Below are positions 11,560 through 23,257 of a stretch of DNA of 30,436 nt, in pieces. The first letter of the stretch is position 1. Each line of letters begins with the position of its first letter. The DNA lies in contig FLMG01001738.1 in NCBI GenBank assembly GCA_900088475.1, positions 1 to 30,436 of the forward strand, written 5' to 3'. Made by a program: the position numbers and the translations under genes. Below the pieces are notes generated by a model. The model was not told the origin of the DNA, ran no database searches, and saw only the letters and a list, made by a program, of their open reading frames with translations. This DNA is from Hyphochytrium catenoides (lineage: Eukaryota; Sar; Hyphochytriomycetes; Hyphochytriales; Hyphochytriaceae).

Positions 11560-14293
11560 TTATGCCATCTCAGGGCCATTAGTGCACTCCACCAATTGCT
11601 GAAGCTCCAATTTGTCAGCAGTACTCAAAAACGGAGAAAGCTTATGTATCTCGCGGGCCAGAGCTCGCTCCTTACCGTCATCTGCCACTCCTCCCCGCTT
11701 CTTTTTCTTCTTCTTCTTTGGGTTCTTCGCCCGCCAAACTGCCCAACAGATGAAGAGTGCTGTGGCTATTCCTCCGACGGTGAGGAGGATCTTGTTCACT
11801 GTGGCTAGGTCGTAAAAGTTCTTCAGAGCAAGTTTCAAGAGAAGGAGGCCAGAGACAAGCCAGATCACAAAGAAAATTGTAGCCGCTGCCCAGCTTCTCT
11901 CCAGGTTATCAGCGTCCTTCGCTTTCTCCCTGGCATCCACCATCACCTCTGGAGGTATGAGGTGCAGTGCAAGCCAAAGAAGACAAGGCAAAATTACTAA
12001 GTCATCTAGGTAGCCAAGCACAGGGATGAAGTCGGGTATAAGGTCGATGGGACTGAGGGCATAGGCGATGGCGACAACTGCAAGAATCTTGGGGCAGAGC
12101 CTGGTCCTGGGGTCCTGGGTAGCAAAGTATATGGCGGCCACCTCTCTCTTCAGCCCCTTGGCCTGCCTTTTGAGGTAAGCTTTTAACTCCAGGAGAGAGT
12201 CTAGGACGAGTTGGCCAGCGCTTTTGGGCCCTTCTTCTTCTTCCCGTTCCACCTTGCTTTGTCCTCTCTTCACCCCTTGATCAATGCCAATCTCTGTGTA
12301 TTCTGCCGCAAGCTCTCCCACCAGCGCTGCTCTTCCAGCATTCATTCCATAATTATGCTTAGCGTCTAGCACCCCTAGAACTAAGGTGGAAAAGGAGCAC
12401 AGTACCGCAAGACCCAGAAGAGATAACATCCCTGTCTCATAACTTCCCGTCAGATCCCGTAGATAGCCAATCGTCACATGTCCCAGTACCCCACCCACAG
12501 CGCTAAAGACAGTCATTATGCCGTAAGCCAGCCCATAAAGCGAGCTTGAGACGCTGTAAGGAACCAGGGTCATCACAATCGTTGAGACAAACGTCGAGCT
12601 AAGTGAGAGAAGTAACATACTGCTCACAGGAGAGAGAGAAGAGAAGGTGAGCAAGGTGTAGGCCCCAATGGTGAGCATACCAGCTAGAAAGAGCACATGC
12701 AGCCGATGTCCGTACTTATCAATCGCTAGACCAACCAGGGGAGCAAATAGAACAAGGACATGGCTCAAACTTGCGATGATAGCTGCTTTGTCAAGCTTGT
12801 ACCCGTACTTCTCCACAAAAAAGTTTGACCCAACTGTGTAGAAAAGCCGGAAGACGTTTTCATAACCTAAATGTACCATGACAAGAAGCCAGAAGGCAGC
12901 TCCAAGAGAGAGAAAGTTGCTTTTCCCTTCTACCTCCCCACATTCCTCATCCTCATCCGCTTCCTCGTGGACGGGGCTTCTCCTATCCCTGTCGACTAGT
13001 CGTGGTTCTGTCTCTACTGACAACGATGAACCAGAATCACGAAGCCACTGCTCTGCAGCTTTGTCACCCAAGGCAGCAGCGGCAGTGGCCCTCGCAGTCT
13101 CTCTCCTCTCTCTTCTCCGCATGGCCAGAAAGAGCCATCCCGAGACGAGTGATAACCCACAGATGACAGCTGCGTACCATCCTGCGGCCTCATAGCCTCC
13201 ATAGTGCAGGGCCACGGGAGCCATCGTAGTCTTGCTGATAATCTTACTGAAGTTTGAGAATGCCATACAGACGCCTACCGCAAATGTGAGCTCCCTACCC
13301 GTAAACATGAGCCCCACCATCGCGTGCTGCGACGTCACCACTCCTGCCTGTCCAGTCCCAAAGAGAGTCGCTGCTACTAGAGAGAAAGGGAAAGACTTCA
13401 TTGAGAACGACATGGCCATAAGGACCTGACCAGCCAATGCTACCAGCAAGAAGAGCGCAACAAATCTCTCCCCTTTATTATCCAACAGGTGGCCAGCCCA
13501 GAAAGGGACAATCATGTTTGGCACCGTCATTGCACTCATGATCATGCCGTACCGAGTATTATCTATAGCAAACTCATCATCCGCCAAGAGCAAGCTTGCA
13601 ATAACGGACATTCCATTCTTCACAAAGTGGTCGCCCAGAGCGAAAAGTGCGATGAGCACCAGAAGAAAAAATCTGAAGGAAGTTGCTCGAGGATGCCAGA
13701 ACTTCCACCAAGGAGCTGGCTCAAGGCGTAGAAGAAGGAGCCCTGCAACCGTGTCTGCTCCTCGGATTAACTCCTTTTCTTCTGCCTCTGTTGAAGTAGG
13801 TAAAAGTGATAGAGCCTCTAGAGACTCATTGCCTATAGTGGTGACACCCTGAAGCTTTGTCATCGTAGAGTAGAGTTTGTGCTCGTTGATGTCAAAAAGG
13901 ACGGAGCTGCCGTGTGGTTTGTCGGCGCTCGTCGCTTTTGAAGGACCCTGCACTCTGACTTTTGAGCTTCTTGCCAAAACAAGAAGACCGCGTAGGCTGC
14001 CATCTCTCCCCCGTTCGTCTTCGTCTGGGAACAAGACCCCTTGCTCTTCTTCGTATACGATGGTTGCTTTCTGGTGCCCTCTGCAGCGGCCTTTGTAACT
14101 TATGGTGCTTCCCTGTTCCCCCTTCTCCTTCTATGAAACTCTTACACGGAGATCTTGTTTCGAAGAGCCATCTCATAATAAAGGGCTGAGGTAATCCCCC
14201 TCGTCTTACGTCCCGCTCCTCAAGGCGACTCCTTGTCACATGTTTCTCCCCACCATGTGCTTTAGAAGTGCTGCAACCTAGTAGTTTAGTCAT
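11560..14293 (-). CDS. MFSD1-like major facilitator transporter fused to a DUF1232 domain
   Basis: A very long exon (14112-11560) encodes almost all the protein; it has no plausible ATG near its open start. A short first exon (14293-14210, MTKLLGCSTSKAHGG...) joins to it in phase 0 over a 97-bp GT-AG intron, giving about 878 residues; this first exon is inferred. The transporter part has about 12 hydrophobic segments in two groups split by a charged loop, with MFS-like NTRYGMIMSAMTVPNMIVPF and, in the second half, GLAIDKYGHRLH (the D-x-x-G-x-R loop). It resembles the MFSD1 branch of lysosomal/organellar transporters. After a polar linker comes DUF1232 (YkvA type): ALSPIDLIPDFIPVLGYLDD, the family's hallmark, at about residues 713-732, then two more hydrophobic segments and a KNPKKKKKKKR basic tail region. 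Substrate unknown. The fusion is on one uninterrupted frame, so it is not a modelling artefact. Confidence 0.88.
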
Positions 14294-17103
14294 CGTACAA
14301 GGTCATGTCCATCGGCTACCTTCTTGCCTTGATAGTCGCCTTCAGACACTCGTCCTGCACCACCAGGACTACTGGGAGAAGGGGAGCCGGTCTCCTCCTC
14401 CTCGTCTGCTGCTCATCAACATCACATCCTCCTCATCAGCAGCAGGTGTAGCACCAACGCCAGCAGGAGAAATGAAGCAGCAGCAGCAGGCAAAGCATGA
14501 GCAGGAGCAGCAGCAATTGAAGAGGGAGAAGATCCTTTGCCAGCAGTTCCAGAGCTTGCTCCTTATCTTCATGAGCGTCATCATCATCATCACAACCTGC
14601 ACCAGAACCATCATCCGACACTCAGTTCCTATGTTATTATGTTAGCCGCCCCGCTAGCGGCGAATATTGAGGTCACTGGACTGACGGTTGACTGAGATAG
14701 TAGAGTCCATCGGAGAAACAGGCGGCGTAGGACTTGGTGATAGTGGTCACTCTGCCTCCTTTTGCTATCTCTTTCACTGCCAGCTTATAACAATAGCAAA
14801 GCATTGGCTACGCTCTGTCTCGCTATGTGTTGATCCCAGCTGTCCCCCAGGTGCTACCATTTGTGGTAACGGTTGATCGGCTGGAGGGCTGACCGATGTA
14901 GTTCTATAAAGGGAAAGTGCCGTCAGTGCATCGTCAAAGCGACGAGAAGTGCGATCGACATCAGCACCACTACCAGCAAGCAGCAGCTGTGGCACAGGCT
15001 CTAGCCTAATTAAGCAGTTCACTCAGCAGCACCAGGACCTTGAATGATAGTTGAGCGGCAGTCTGGACGTCAGAGCATTTCTCCGTTTGATCATTCCATC
15101 CTTCCTCTCCTCTGATGTCTTCGTGGGTCGTAGACTAGCTTCTCCTCTGGTGTCAAACAGACGAGGTATTAAAGTACGTCAGTAAGGGGGAGAAAGGCAG
15201 AGCATCTCTTCGTATGGCACTACCGCTCGCTGCTAAACGACGGCCGCGCTGTAGTATCAGATGACGACGGGGGAGAGGATAGTATATATAATCATCATGT
15301 GAAAGTACAAATTATGTAGGAGTCGGACTTTCTTGTTTCGATGCTGCATTCTTGGAGGCAATTTGGGTGAGGAAAAGCACGTTCCTATGGTGAGAACCCT
15401 TACTTTACCGCTAGACCGGAGCAGTACCCATGGGTTATTACTGTTCTTGATGCTCCCAGCGCGGCGACCCTCTTTGTCGACGAGCCCAATAGGAGCTTTT
15501 CTTTTGTGTCACAACCCTGTCTAGATGGAGTGAGAAGCAAGATAATAAATTGCAAAATCTTAGCCGCGCATTCGATGGAGCTTATTGCTTTATAAAATCG
15601 AAGCAGATAAGTGACGTCTAGTAGCTTCTTTCTCGTACGACTGGCACACACTACTGTGCTCTTCTTCTCTCTGCTAATCCCTGTCATAGATACGTCCAAT
15701 GATAAGCAACAATAGCTCTATATCTACACATCAATAATAAACTTGTCGCCAGCAGTGCCATACCACGCCTACTGATCCTCAAATCGGGGGTCAATGGTGT
15801 TAGGTGGAGCTTCATGTTATATATTTTTCGTAGGACAGGTGCTTGCTGAGGGTTCGTAGGTCAGACAGTAGGATACATGCAGATAGACATGCTCCTCGGA
15901 AGGTTAGGATGGGTCGTTCGCCAGATCTCCTAGTACTGTTATGTTGAGAGCCTTCAAGGCTCAATAGGGTTGCTCTACCTCTCAATAACTCGTCTTCCTG
16001 AGAGGCGGAGAATGGATATTGACCGTGAGAAGAGAGAACAGCTGACAGTGAGGAGTGACCAAGCCCTGTTACATGCTGCCATCATAATAACTCGAAAGCA
16101 AGGGGCAAGAACCCGCTCATTTCCTTATACATAGAGACTCTCCTGCGGCATACAATCACCAAGCTTCAGGATACTACGAAGAAGATCAACCACTTTAGCT
16201 CGGACCTACTAATGCTAGAAGTGGAAGAATCATTTATAGACGATCCATATACCTCATTAAGCGAGTTTTGAATAGTAGAGAGCTTGTGGGGCAGCCCCTG
16301 ACCGCGGGCAGTGGATCTCTTAGCTGATGGACATCAGTAAGCCGCAGACTTTGCGCATTCTGAACTAGATAACATCTCCGGCGGAGAGGACGAGTGGCTC
16401 TTTTGTTAGCCTAGGAGGAAGGCAATAGGTATTCGCCTGATGAAAGGGCTGCGGTGTAAGCGTTAGGTCCTAGATGACCTCTACTCCCTCCCTCCTGATT
16501 TGGCAAGAACCTACTTGGCAGCTATCCCCAATTGGCAGTCTTCTTTCGTCTCGGGTATCGAACGATTTAATTCAGCATACGTAGAGTGTCTTATCCATCT
16601 TAAATGCCGAACCGTGGGCTCTCCTCCTCAGTCAGGCCCAGCGATTGCATCCTTCGCTGCGCACAGCAGCGGTAATCGTAAAGAGGATTCCTCATCAGTC
16701 GGCCCTAATTTGGTCTTTATGCCGATCACTAGTATGGAAACGTGCCCCTTGCTAGGCGTCCCGCCCCACCCCGCCTTATGTCCATGTCTTATCCCACACC
16801 TGTCCTCAAAGAAGTCATTGGGTATCAGGCGCCTGCTTTCCTTTCGACACAACGAACATAAAGTCCACTGCGCAAGAAGGTGAACCGCTTAATGAGCCAT
16901 GAGTGCTCCTCCTCCTCCTCCTCCTCCTCAGTCATCATGCTGCTCGCAACTTGGCCTCAACCCTAGCTCCTCCTTTTCACAGCAGTAGGTGCCCTGTCCT
17001 TCCTCAACGGAGCTGCGTGCGTTGCTTTCCCTCACCAAGACGAGACTGTGATGCAAGCGTGTAACGGCCCTTCGCTCAATGTAACACCTTAGATGTTGAG
17101 CAG
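14294..17103. other. Long spacer, low-complexity tracts, no gene recognised
   Basis: Upstream of the transporter gene. Around 14390-14600 the sequence is built of CTC, CAT and CAG triplet runs (for example ATCATCATCATCAC at about 14578-14592), which create spurious open frames. From 14640 to 17100 I see no motif-bearing frame, no matched exons, and no RNA gene I could fold by eye. The promoter of the transporter gene should lie at the left end. Confidence 0.45.
16906..16929 (+). repeat. (CTC)n microsatellite
   Basis: Eight uninterrupted CTC triplets are seen on the plus strand in a non-coding stretch. This is a simple trinucleotide repeat. Confidence 0.9.
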
Positions 17104-17120
17104 NNNNNNNNNNNNNNNNN
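17104..17120. other. Assembly gap of 17 N
   Basis: Seventeen undetermined bases, flanked by CAG on both sides, mark a small scaffold gap or a masked stretch. Sequence may be missing or doubled here, so any gene model crossing it is unsafe. Confidence 0.98.
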
Positions 17121-17646
17121 CAGCCCCCACCTTCTTGTAGCGTTTCTCTCTCTTCTTTCTTTCTCTCCTGCTCTCACTTCTCCCTCTCAACTCTCTCTCT
17201 CTTCTTCCTCTTGACTCTGGCTTTTCACTCTGGGCTTCCTCTGTAGTGCCTTTCTCTCTCAACTTATGCCCTCTCACTCTTCCTTCCCTCTACTCTCTCT
17301 ATCATCTCGGTCTTTCTTCTGTTATTCCTCGCTCTCTCTCTCTTCTCTCTCTCTCCCTCCTCTCTTCTCTCCCTCTCTCTCCCCTCCACAGGCACAGGGC
17401 TGGCATAAGATGTGCAATCTGGCCTCTCCACCTCCTTTCGGACTTGCTCTTTGCTTGTTTTTGCGTGCGAGAGCGCTTGCTATGCTCTTCTCTCTTTTCC
17501 GGTCTGTTGTCTCCCACGCATCGCAGCTCTTTCTCCTTTTATCTCCTCTCTCTTTCTCTCACTCTCTTCCCATGCCGCGAACCGTAGTCTCTCTATCTTC
17601 TTCCTCATCATAACCTGTCAGGCTCTGTCTTTTCTCTTCTTTTAAG
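17121..17646. repeat. CT-rich low-complexity region
   Basis: The plus strand is dominated by CTCTCT and CTTCCT runs, most strongly from 17140 to 17400 and again to about 17580. The repeats leave several frames open by chance. Splice-like CCACAG/GCACAGG at about 17390-17396 could be an acceptor, but no convincing exon follows. Confidence 0.6.
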
Positions 17647-17889
17647 GCTTCTCTATCTCACATAAACTGGGTCAAAGGATGCTGTGCATCTCTCTTTGTG
17701 GAGGCCATCAGTGGCATGCTATCAGCAGAGAAAGTTGACCGTTGTCTCATATTCGAAATCTTTCTACGGTCTCTTCCTCCCTTTTCTCTCTGTCTTCTTC
17801 TCTCCTCTGAACCACTTTCGCCCTCTTGCAGAGAGGCCACCAGTCCAGTGCATCTACGAGAAATGAGAGATACCTCTTGCTTATGTTAA
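17647..17889 (+). CDS. Possible terminal exons of an unrecognised gene
   Basis: After a TTTTAAG acceptor at 17646 a frame reads through a peptide of normal, non-repetitive composition (SHINWVKGCCASLFVEA, then ISGMLSAEKVDRCLIFEIFL) before a GGT donor at 17769; a CTTGCAG acceptor at 17831 resumes the same frame to a TAA at 17887. The intron would be 63 bp, a multiple of three, so the frame stays open whether or not it is spliced. No upstream exon or start could be found across the CT-rich tract and the N gap. An alternative frame from the same acceptor encodes a hydrophobic segment (YLLLMLTLAMVLAISV) ending at about 17967. I do not recognise either product. It may be a remnant or chance. Confidence 0.25.
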   Translation, partial: ASLSHINWVKGCCASLFVEAISGMLSAEKVDRCLIFEIFLRSLPPFSLCLLLSSEPLSPSCREATSPVHLREMRDTSCLC

Positions 17890-18458
17890 CGTTAGCTATG
17901 GTACTTGCGATCTCTGTCACAGCGCGGAAAACAAGAACCTGGTTGATGATGCTGTGAGGGGAGGAGCAGTCGAGCGCTCTCAGTGGGCTGGATGACTCCA
18001 ATTTGTCCTGGCAGGGCTGGCTCTCACTCTCTTACATCCTTTCTCTTCCTGCTATCGACCAAGCCCGTCTTTTGCTTCTCTCAGTAGAAGTTATCTTTGC
18101 TCTTTCTCCCGGCAAGACTTCACCATTTCCGGTGCTTTACTTCTTCGGACCGCGGTGTAGTCTCTTCCTAGGCGTACCACCCCGCGCCAGGAAGTGGAAG
18201 GATCCGGAGCGAATGGGTCTCGCCTCTCCTTAGCATACTCAGCGGCGATAGCATAAGAGGAAACGAAATTTTATAGAAAATGTGAATGCAGCAACAGCGG
18301 AGATGAGGAACGCCAGCCAACGAGTGGGAACGCCAAAGGCTTCTTAGGGCGTTGGAGAAGAAGAGCAAAAGCGAGAGGAGTCAACGTGCTGTCATGCCAA
18401 GCGTCTCAGCAGGAGAAACTTAAGACCCAAAGCTTTCCCTAGTCTTTATTTACTCAGG
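17890..18458. other. Spacer upstream of the polytopic membrane protein gene
   Basis: No convincing gene. The right end must contain the promoter and leader of the gene that begins at 18459; a CTCAG directly before its ATG could also be a splice acceptor, which would imply a non-coding first exon. Confidence 0.4.
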
Positions 18459-21400
18459 ATGAGCGAGGCTGGTTCGCCCTCCTCCATGCCTTGTGCTCCA
18501 TCATCGTCGGTAGCTTCCTCTTCCCCAAGTGTAAAGGCCAATCTGCTATCACTGCTAGAGGAGAAGCCCAAGAGTCCCATAAAGAAGCTGCTGCACAAAT
18601 TTCTGGCTGTGACGCCCCTTTCAGGACCTCCCCGCCGTAAAGTGACAACGGAGGTGCCGGCAATCCCTCTCCCTCCACCCCGTGTACGACGAGATATCTG
18701 GGTTAGCATCGAGCCCTCTCGAGACTACTTTGACTCGTACGATGTGAGAGAGACAGTGGCCAAATGGATCTTTAGTCCGCGGACATTCAAGAACTACCGA
18801 AGATATCGTGCCACCACCTTTCGGCGTGTCTTTGAGAAATGCCTAGGGCTTATCTTCTTCAGCCAGATGGCCTCCCTTTGGCTAATGTTTGAGCTTCATC
18901 CCACTACCATACCTCCAACCTTCCTTTGGGTGGCTGGGACCATAACTCAGCTCGCTCTCTTTGCTCAGGTAATGAAGCCGATGTCCGTAGTCTGCTGCAC
19001 CCCATCCACCTTTGTCCTGTTCCCTCTTCCATGTCTCCCTATCATCCTGTCTCTCTTGCCCTCATTCTGCACAACGATATGTTGGTTTTTCTCTACACCC
19101 TTCTTGCTGTCTCCTTTCTCGATCCGACTACTCCGTCCCTAAGAAGTACTTCTTCCGCTCGCTTGGTCGCTTGTTGGCCAGCGCTTGTCTTCCTGCCTCT
19201 TACTCGTTATTGGTGGGCCTTTGTCTTGCGAAAGAAACACTTACTAACTTTTGCTTTTCCCGGTGGAGCCCTCCAACCGCCTACACTTCCTCTCGTAGCT
19301 TAGCTACTAGTACATATTTTCCTAGGTGCCTGTCCTCTTCTCTATCCTTGTCGCTAATTAATTTCGTTTTGATCCCTCTCCCCTCCTCCTTTGTCTAACT
19401 CAGTACCTCGAGTTCAACGCCCAAACGCTTAGATTACTGCTGATGGACTTTGAGGTGATATTTTTAGCCTTGCACCTAGCAATGGCCTGCCTAATTTTAT
19501 GCCAGGTGATGACATCTCTACTGCTACGTCTTTTTTCTGGTTCCCCGCTTATCGTGGGTCGTGACCCAAGCTTTTTGACGAGCCCTTACCATTCGTTGAG
19601 TCTTTCTTCTCACTTAGTCAGAAAATTGCCCTCCTATAATTAGGTATCTACGTCTTTCCCCAAAAAGCCCGAATGTTCCTTTCTCTCAAAAGTGGCACCT
19701 GCTATGATTGTTAGTCGTCAGTCCTGGTTACTTCACCACCGTCCATGTTTGGCTTCAATGGCTTATACCTCTTTCTTCGTTGGGTCGACGGTTTCCTCCC
19801 TCACTCTCTCTATTGTCGACCACTTGCGTTTCGGGTTACGTGTTATGATCAGGCCTTTGAGTGGCGGTTGGGCCACTGCTATGGAGTGTTAGGCTTCTTT
19901 GGCCTGGTTATGATCACCATTGTGGGTAGGTTGTTAGCTATTATGGTTGGCTCTAGTTAGTGCGTCTCAACAAAAGTTGAGGTCGTAGTACTACTAGAAG
20001 ACCTGTTCCTCTCCATGAACCTTACTTCAGTCGCCATTTGTTCGTTGCTTAGCCCTCCTTCGGCTACTTCCTCCTGTTGTTGGAGTTGAACCATGAACTC
20101 CGTGACAAGCTTCAAGCCTCTCTTCTTCGTGATCCCTTCACTTTCGCTGGTTACACGCAGCTTGACTGGTCTCCCCTTCCTCCCTACTTTTCTGCTTCTT
20201 AGGCGATGCCCACCCTGTGAAGGGAGTGCTGAAGTATTCTCTCCTTATGGGGTGTTGCGCTCTCTTCAGGTAATGACCGTGCTGTGGCCGACATGCTTTG
20301 GCTGATTCTTCTTAGACTTTTATACAGCTACGCCTTCTTTAATGGGTGTCGGTTTTGTCGGTCCTTCTTATCATTAGTGGCCCCTTTGGACTACCGAATG
20401 CACGCTTTTGATCACCATGGTTGACGTTCATTCTATCAAACCAGCCTTTGTTTGTCCTTCCTCCTGCTTCGCTCTTTTGGTCTCTTTCGTCAAGAAGCAT
20501 CATAGCTTCTCAGTCGTTTCCATACAGCGATATGTTAAGCGTCGTTGACATCTCAGCTGATCCTATAGTGGTTGGCCTCTGACAACTGTTTTTTTTTTCT
20601 TTGTGCAATGGGGATACGTTTGCCACTCTTCACCGCAGGATATCGTCCCTGCTGCTTTTAAATGCCTACGATGGTCTTGCGCCGATGAAGATTGCTTCAG
20701 CCTCAACAGGCATGCAGATGCCAAGAGGGGAGAAGTTCTCTTTCAAACCTCGGAGCGTGGCCGCATCCTCTCTTCTCACCATCGCTTTTTACTTGATAAA
20801 GTACATTGTGATCCTATGGCGAAGCGACAGAAACTTTCTCCTCCTGAAGAAGCCACTCGTTTACCGATGGGATGTGGCTGCTACGGAAGGAGATCCCCCA
20901 AAAGAAGAGACCTCAATATTAGGAAGTGGCAGAAGAGACGCTAGGATTATTGGGCAGCTGATAGGAGGAGAGAGAAGCCCCGTTCAAAATGTTGTCAGCG
21001 GAGAAACTTTGAAGAAGGGCATTGAAGAGTCTCGGTAAGAGTTACGGTGCTTCTATGTTTACCAGTTTAGACGGTGCCGTGTTCCTAAAAGACGATCCTC
21101 TTTAAGGGCATCCTTCTATTCAAACCATGTCTTTCGCAGTTTGCTCCCAGCCTCATTGCCAGCTGATTGATGCTCATCTTCTCCTTCTTGTGTCCTCGTT
21201 CGTATAGATTCATGAGACTCTGTCAAGTCAAGAAAGCAAAGCAAGTGATACGAAGGGAGGACCTCCTCAGTTCTCTGAACAGAACGGCTGCTATTTTCTC
21301 CTTTCTTCTCCCTATCCGCCGTGTTGTGGGCAGGCACCCTATCTTGTGTACAGCTCTCTACTTCGCCAGCTGTACAACACTCGTCTTCACTGTAGTTTAC

Positions 21401-22777
21401 TCGCTGCCCATTTACATTACTGTCCTTTGCTTCGCATTGGCAGCAGTCATTTCCTTCCTCCCCTACTTTTATCTGCAGTCTATTCTTCTTCACCTGCTTT
21501 TTCGCACCTTTGACTGCTGGTACCTTGTCTTGCAAGCGATGCAAGTACTCGGCTCGATGGCATTTATGGTGGACTGGGAACCACGAAGGTAGGGTCGACT
21601 CTAACGTGGTTTTTTGTCGTTATTACCCCTTCTGTTGCACCTCGGTCAACTCGTTCATCTGTTTGCTTTTGGAAAGCGCTATAGCATTAATGGGTTTCTA
21701 ATCTCTTCTTCCGTTGTTTACTGCTCGCTATTTGGGCATGCGATCATTAAAGGCTCTAGTATCCCCCAATTTCCGCTCTACTGCATCTTGAGTTCATTCT
21801 TGGTGCCTATGCTTTATGACTTGGGCAATGGTCCCACACACATCTGCCATCTAACGCTTTTCTCGCATTGTTGTTTTTTGCCTCCATGTACCTTTTTACT
21901 CATTCGTAGGGTATTGTGCCTAGTGCTTCTCCTGATAGGAATGGGACCTGTCTTGCTTGGAGACGCTATCCTCATCCGCCGCAAGGGCATCATCACCTTC
22001 TACCTCTTGCTTGCTCTTCTCATACAGACCCTGTTTGCCCTCTATGTCCTTTTAGCGATGGGGACTGAAACAACCGAGGTTGTCTTCTCCATTGAGTTTG
22101 GAGGTGGAGGTGCAGGAGAAGGATCAGAGGTGATGGCGAACCAAAGAACCTGGTGGACACCCCCATCGATCCATATCTTCACAAGCAACATCTTCCTAGA
22201 TTCCTTTCTGACACTGACTGCTTTCATGGCAAAAGTCGCCCTTTACACCTTCCAGAGACCCCAAGAGTTTGTCTGTCTCAGGGCTGATATTTGTGTCAGT
22301 AGAGCATCTTCTACGGTGGCTCCTATAGCAATCGAAGGCGTGGGGAAGGAAGCCAAAGGACTGGTAAAGCTAGAGCAGCCAGATTTAGCCAACAAAGGCA
22401 ATGACCCAGAGGTCAGCTCACTAGGTGTTCAGGATCCTCTTACCGGACCGCCATGTCCTTCACAAAGCCTACTGGTGGAGTTGCCTAGTGGCGGCGTTGG
22501 GTCTCTTTCCTCTCCTCCCAATAACCAAGTTCCTTACTTATCAACTCCCGTGGATACCGGACATAAGGGAGCGCACAAGGGCCACCGGATGGCCAAACGA
22601 AGGAGTAAGAAAGCTAGGAAGAGCAGCCAGGATAGATTACTAGATCGTGCGGCTTCTCACGCCTCCCTCACTTCACTGAAGACTACCCGCCTCTCCCTGG
22701 CGTCAATTGCTCCCCTTTCTCCCTCCTCGGCCTCTTCTACGCCTAGAGCGGTGGCCGAAAGTAGCGGGCTGTACTAG
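18459..22777 (+). CDS. Polytopic membrane protein of unknown family, 8 exons, 854 residues
   Basis: Exons as I read them: 18459-18968, 19404-19505, 19715-19925, 20203-20269, 20316-20345, 20639-21034, 21208-21588, 21910-22777. Phases match at every junction (0, 0, 1, 2, 2, 2, 2) and the sum is 2565 nt, 855 codons with the TAG. The first 75 residues are serine/proline-rich and polar. About ten hydrophobic segments follow, for example VIFLALHLAMACLILC, GVLGFFGLVMITIVG, SSLLTIAFYLIKYIVILW, a dense cluster in exon 7, VLCLVLLLIGMGPVLLG and ITFYLLLALLIQTLFALYVL. The last 180 residues are a soluble, basic, serine-rich tail (KRRSKKARKSSQD). I do not recognise the family; the profile suits an integral membrane protein with a cytosolic tail. 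The small exon 20316-20345 is the least certain: a longer reading to about 20430 is open but breaks phase with exon 6. The tail's end precedes an abrupt change to AT-rich mobile-element DNA. Confidence 0.75.
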
Positions 22778-23166
22778 AGAAGCCAACCGACGAGGCAAGG
22801 AGCGAAGGTCCATGCCAGTGTTGCTTGGTGATGATGGCAAAGATCTCAAGGAAGTGCAACTGCTATCATCATGTGTTTTGCAGGCTATTGTTGGTAACAT
22901 TTTCCCCACTTCCAAAACATGTCTACAAACTCAATAAGTTCTGGGCAAACAGTGATCAAGCAAGTAATCAAAATTGCTACTGTAGCCCACTCTTTCATCT
23001 GATCAAGTGAACAAAATTTCCACTGGGTGGGGAGTTATGGAAACAATGAATGTTACCCTTATTGCCTGCAATGATATTTGACAAATAATGGTGTCAATGG
23101 TGGCTGATGTGAGGAATCATGTCATCAATTTCTGAATGCAATTTTTGTTTACTGATTAGGATGCAG

Positions 23167-23193
23167 TTGGTGTGAGCTATTCAGAATGCAATT
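23167..23193 (+). repeat. 27-bp direct repeat, copy 1
   Basis: Identical to 23231-23257 (64 bp apart), beginning TTGGTGTGAGC and ending GAATGCAATT. Partial copies of the GAATGCAATTT end lie at about 23133-23145 and 23205-23218 (as AGGATGCAAATT). Confidence 0.9.
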
Positions 23194-23230
23194 TGTGACC
23201 AATATTCAGGATGCAAATTATTTTCTGGAT

Positions 23231-23257
23231 TTGGTGTGAGCTATTCAGAATGCAATT
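23231..23257 (+). repeat. 27-bp direct repeat, copy 2
   Basis: Exact second copy of 23167-23193. The 64-bp period suggests a small tandem duplication that has since diverged between the cores. Confidence 0.9.

Noticed and set aside
12878-13195. Plus-strand 105-codon frame
   Set aside because: Antisense shadow of the transporter's charged central loop.
14268-14645. 125-codon plus-strand frame rich in Q, and minus-strand C/M/L-rich frames
   Set aside because: Made of CAG, CTC and CAT triplet runs; no domain and no splice support.
16500-16883. 127-codon plus-strand frame
   Set aside because: Begins at TTG, has no recognisable motif, and no matching exons; composition is not clearly coding.
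17246-17645. Several overlapping plus-strand frames of up to 115 codons rich in L and S
   Set aside because: Low-complexity CT repeats give open frames in all phases; the peptides are poly-Leu/Ser with no motif.
20346-20432. Longer version of exon 5 of the 854-residue membrane protein
   Set aside because: It is open, but its donor is phase 1 while exon 6 needs phase 2; the donor at 20346 fits without a further exon.
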